DNA of 15,334 nucleotides from Deltaproteobacteria bacterium (GTDB taxonomy: Bacteria > Desulfobacterota > GWC2-55-46 > UBA9637). The notes below the pieces were generated by a model. It saw only the letters and a list, made by a program, of their open reading frames with translations. It was not told where the DNA came from and searched no databases. Within the stretch, counting starts at the first letter, position 1, and each line of letters begins with the position of its first letter. Of the stretch, positions 13,357 to 15,334 are shown piece after piece. The stretch is from the NCBI GenBank assembly GCA_016234985.1, contig JACRNK010000239.1:1-15334 (forward strand), written 5' to 3'. A program made the position numbers and the translations under genes.

Positions 13357-14034
13357 GCGATATTCAAAAGAATTCGGAAAGAAAGAGAAAGTTCTCAATT
13401 ATGCCTGTCAAACTTATCAGTTATCTCGTCCCAACAAAGTCGGCACAGTGATGGCTCTCATTCGTGAATGTCAGCCGAAATCATTTGAAGAATGGCAGAA
13501 ATGGTATTTTCAAAATGCCAATACAGACGGGAAAATACCAAGTAAAATCACAAAAGAAAGTTTGGAAGAACTCGGAGAACGGCTCTATGTAAAAATCAAA
13601 GAAATCGTAATTCCCGAATGGACAGAAGCATTTAACCAACTTACATTACAAGACTGCGTTGATTATATTTTCAACCTGACCATTAACAGAACTTATGACG
13701 GTTTCATAAGAGAGAAATCAGTTATTGAAGACAATCTTGCAAAAAAATTCCCGGATGTAAAATTTGTAGAAAGCGCCCCCGAACTTGACCACGCTGGAGA
13801 CATTGATTATCTCGGTTGGGTTGGCAAAAAAGCATTTGGATTCAAATAAAACCTGTTACGGCAAAAGCAAATTTCGTCAACTACTCGGCGACAGAAAGAA
13901 TGAGAGCAAGTTTTAACGACTTTACAAAAAAGTTTAGCGGAAAAGTTTTTATCGTGTTCAGCATTGACGACAAAATAAAAAACGAAGAAGTAATCGGACA
14001 AATCGCAAGTGAAATTAAACGACTTTCAAAATAA
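13337..14034 (+). pseudogene. Type II restriction endonuclease, MjaI-like, broken by a frameshift
   Basis: The start ATG at 13337 (MPKPTPKRYSKEFGKKEK) overlaps the methyltransferase end, the usual arrangement of a type II pair. The first frame runs to TAA at 13847-13849 (170 residues, ending GWVGKKAFGFK). The second frame carries on through 14034 with QIKPVTAKANFVNYSATERM..., FTKKFSGKVFIVFSIDDK and EIKRLSK. Adding one T at 13841-13842 turns GGA TTC AAA TAA into GGA TTT CAA ATA and rejoins them into about 233 residues: ...DIDYLGWVGKKAFGF-QIKPVT.... The break lies within the apparent PD-(D/E)xK catalytic core, between the acidic residues (ELDHAGDIDY) and the QxK motif (QIK). If real, the protein is inactive and the methyltransferase is an orphan; if a read error, the system is intact. 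The MjaI-family label (CTAG in the archaeal type member) is from motif memory and moderate only. Confidence 0.75.
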
Positions 14035-14044
14035 CAGACAAAAG

Positions 14045-14080
14045 TGCCACATACCGCTGACAGCGGGTTGCTGCTATGGC
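14045..14080 (+). repeat. Right boundary motif of the restriction-modification module
   Basis: TGCCACATACCGCTGAC followed by AGCGGGTTGCTGCTATGGC mirrors the left boundary motif (11944-11975 on the minus strand): TGCCA, ACCGCT(A/G)AC, GG(T/G)TTGC and TGCT are shared in order with small gaps. It begins about 10 bases after the endonuclease stop and is followed by the native regulator gene. CCGCT-GACAG-CGG at 14054-14066 is also locally symmetric. Confidence 0.5.
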
Positions 14081-14140
14081 TGGTGACGAGTAAACAGAAA
14101 GTTCAGTGCATTTGAGTTATTTTTTTATGAGGTTGTGATT

Positions 14141-15334
14141 ATGGTTAAAAAGGTTGTGGCCATCGGTTCTTGCTCAGGAGTGGATGACATTCTCTCACAA
14201 AAGGGATATGTCGTGGAGCATGTGGAGCAAAAGAATGTTTTGGATGTTTTGAAAAAAGAAGAGCTGGAAGCCGTTGTTATTGATGTGGATGATACTGCCA
14301 GGTCTAATGTGGTTATAAGCGGCATCAGGCATCTTTACCCCGGTCTCTGGATAACGGCTATTTCCGGCGGCAAAGACGGCAAACAACGTTCTCTGACCTT
14401 AAAAGCCGGCGCAAGCAGTTATGTCGTCAAACCGGTTGATGAAAAAAACCTTTCTATCGGCGCTGAAGAAGAGCAGGCTGCGGATGTTCAGCCGCAAAAG
14501 CTTGCTGCGCCTGTCTCAGGAGCTAAAAAGTCTATAGACTCAACTACGCTTGATGAATCCAGAAAAATATTTCCAAGCCGGTTTTATAATGCCTTTTTTG
14601 TGACAGAATACGGCAAGCTGGAGATACTCCGGGCAGAGAGATATAATAAAAATTTTTCTATTATCCTTACCACCATAGAAGGGTTCAATACCCTCAGGAA
14701 TAAACTGGAAAAAAAAGAGCTGCTGGCATTTCTAAAAGAACTTATAAAAACAATAATGGAGACCTTAAGAAATTGCGATGTCATCGGCATGGTGGAAGAC
14801 AAGAAGATTGTCGCAATACTTCCGGAGACCGACTATTTCGGCTCGTGTATAGCTATAAGGAAAATTAAAAAGGCCGTTGAAAATGTTACGACAAAAGGCG
14901 AGCCGTATGCCTCAATTATATTTTCCAATGTTTCGTATCCGAGGGATGGAAGCGGATACGGCGAACTGCTGGCTGCCGCCGATAAGAGCATACAGGAGCA
15001 GAGAGAAGGGCTGTGGCTGAAATTGGAATTTGAGAATAAACCCTTCTGGGAGATCATTTCTATGCTCTTTGCGGGAAAAGGCTATGAGGAAAAAGACACG
15101 GCTCCTTTTGACATCGGCAAGGGGCTCGATATTCCCGTCTTCTTTCTTGACAGGCTTCAGGAGATGATATTTCAGGAGATATTGCGGGATCCCAAGAAAA
15201 AGGGCATCCTATATCTTGGGACGAGGAAAATTTCGCCAAACCTTCCTGTCTTAAAGGCCATAGACGCCATAGGCGCCACTGCCACAAAGATTTTCATAGT
15301 GGGAGAGGGAGAGGAAAAAAGAGGGAGCATCTCC
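14141..15334 (+). CDS. REC-like / degenerate GGDEF regulator (3' end outside window)
   Basis: The frame is open for 398 codons from ATG 14141 (GAGG at 14129-14132; an in-frame stop lies just upstream) to the window edge. Residues 1-105 resemble a receiver: KKVVAIGSC, VLKKEELEAVVIDVDD at the usual phospho-acceptor strand, and GASSYVVKPVDEKNL with the conserved Lys-Pro. Residues 108-145 are a Ser/Lys/Gln-rich linker. Residues about 150-285 follow the GGDEF fold (FFVTEYGKLEILRAERYNKNFSIILTTIEGF, LKELIKTIMETLRNCDVIGMVEDKKIVAILPET, AIRKIKKAVE, YPRDGSGYGELLAAADKSI). The signature R-x-GGDEF is replaced by GMVEDKK, so cyclase activity is unlikely; it may bind c-di-GMP, GTP or a partner. Residues 320-398 start another mixed alpha/beta domain that is cut off. 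The function and the name of the last domain are unknown. Confidence 0.8.
   Translation, partial: MVKKVVAIGSCSGVDDILSQKGYVVEHVEQKNVLDVLKKEELEAVVIDVDDTARSNVVISGIRHLYPGLWITAISGGKDGKQRSLTLKAGASSYVVKPVDEKNLSIGAEEEQAADVQPQKLAAPVSGAKKSIDSTTLDESRKIFPSRFYNAFFVTEYGKLEILRAERYNKNFSIILTTIEGFNTLRNKLEKKELLAFLKELIKTIMETLRNCDVIGMVEDKKIVAILPETDYFGSCIAIRKIKKAVENVTTKGEPYASIIFSNVSYPRDGSGYGELLAAADKSIQEQREGLWLKLEFENKPFWEIISMLFAGKGYEEKDTAPFDIGKGLDIPVFFLDRLQEMIFQEILRDPKKKGILYLGTRKISPNLPVLKAIDAIGATATKIFIVGEGEEKRGSIS

Noticed and set aside
11944..14080. Integron attC sites flanking the restriction module
   Set aside because: The GTTAGCG and CCGCTGAC words recall attC cores, but paired R/L boxes with the expected spacing and an integrase are not seen, and the two copies are inverted rather than direct.

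Overview
The window looks like a chromosomal segment of a Gram-negative, probably environmental bacterium of moderate G+C content. Two lipoproteins, a secretin and an outer-membrane beta-barrel show an outer membrane. The order miaB - bifunctional nuclease (DUF151) - REC/GGDEF-like regulator recalls Nitrospirota or deltaproteobacterial-type genomes; that placement is from memory and is not proven by the sequence.

Layout. (1) 1-1215, plus: 3' part of miaB (tRNA ms2i6A methylthiotransferase), carrying an in-frame palindromic insertion in its TRAM-domain region. (2) 1489-10759, minus: one co-directional run of about 9 kb, read from high to low coordinates. It encodes a short lipoprotein secretin (AMIN + secretin domains), a giant exported YD-repeat/RHS protein split by an apparent one-base deletion, an outer-membrane beta-barrel protein, a small exported protein and a small lipoprotein. 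A 117-bp diverged copy of the 3' end of the barrel gene lies directly after the lipoprotein. Every product has an export signal and gaps are about 21-76 bp, so this reads as one envelope operon. A perfect CRP-type palindrome lies upstream of it at 10908-10923. (3) 11167-11700, plus: bifunctional nuclease family protein with its own sigma70-like promoter. (4) 11742-14080: mobile or acquired DNA. It holds a 151-bp MITE-like element with perfect 20-bp terminal inverted repeats, a strong hairpin, and a restriction-modification module (beta-class DNA methyltransferase fused to an SNase-like domain, plus a frameshifted type II endonuclease). The module is bracketed by imperfect inverted copies of a motif of about 35 bp and is AT- and Lys-rich compared with its surroundings. 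(5) 14141-15334, plus: 5' part of a receiver plus degenerate-GGDEF regulator, running off the window.

How the genes may work together. The secretin, YD-repeat giant and barrel look like a surface-display or export module: a Sec-exported filamentous YD protein made next to a dedicated outer-membrane pore and accessory lipoproteins. No pilus or type II inner-membrane genes lie nearby. The duplicated barrel-gene 3' end and the unfamiliar C-terminal tip on the RHS protein suggest modular recombination at the distal end of this operon. The restriction-modification module is probably a separate acquisition.

Both broken genes (RHS and endonuclease) are restored by adding one base to a short homopolymer, so read or assembly error is a serious alternative to real decay.
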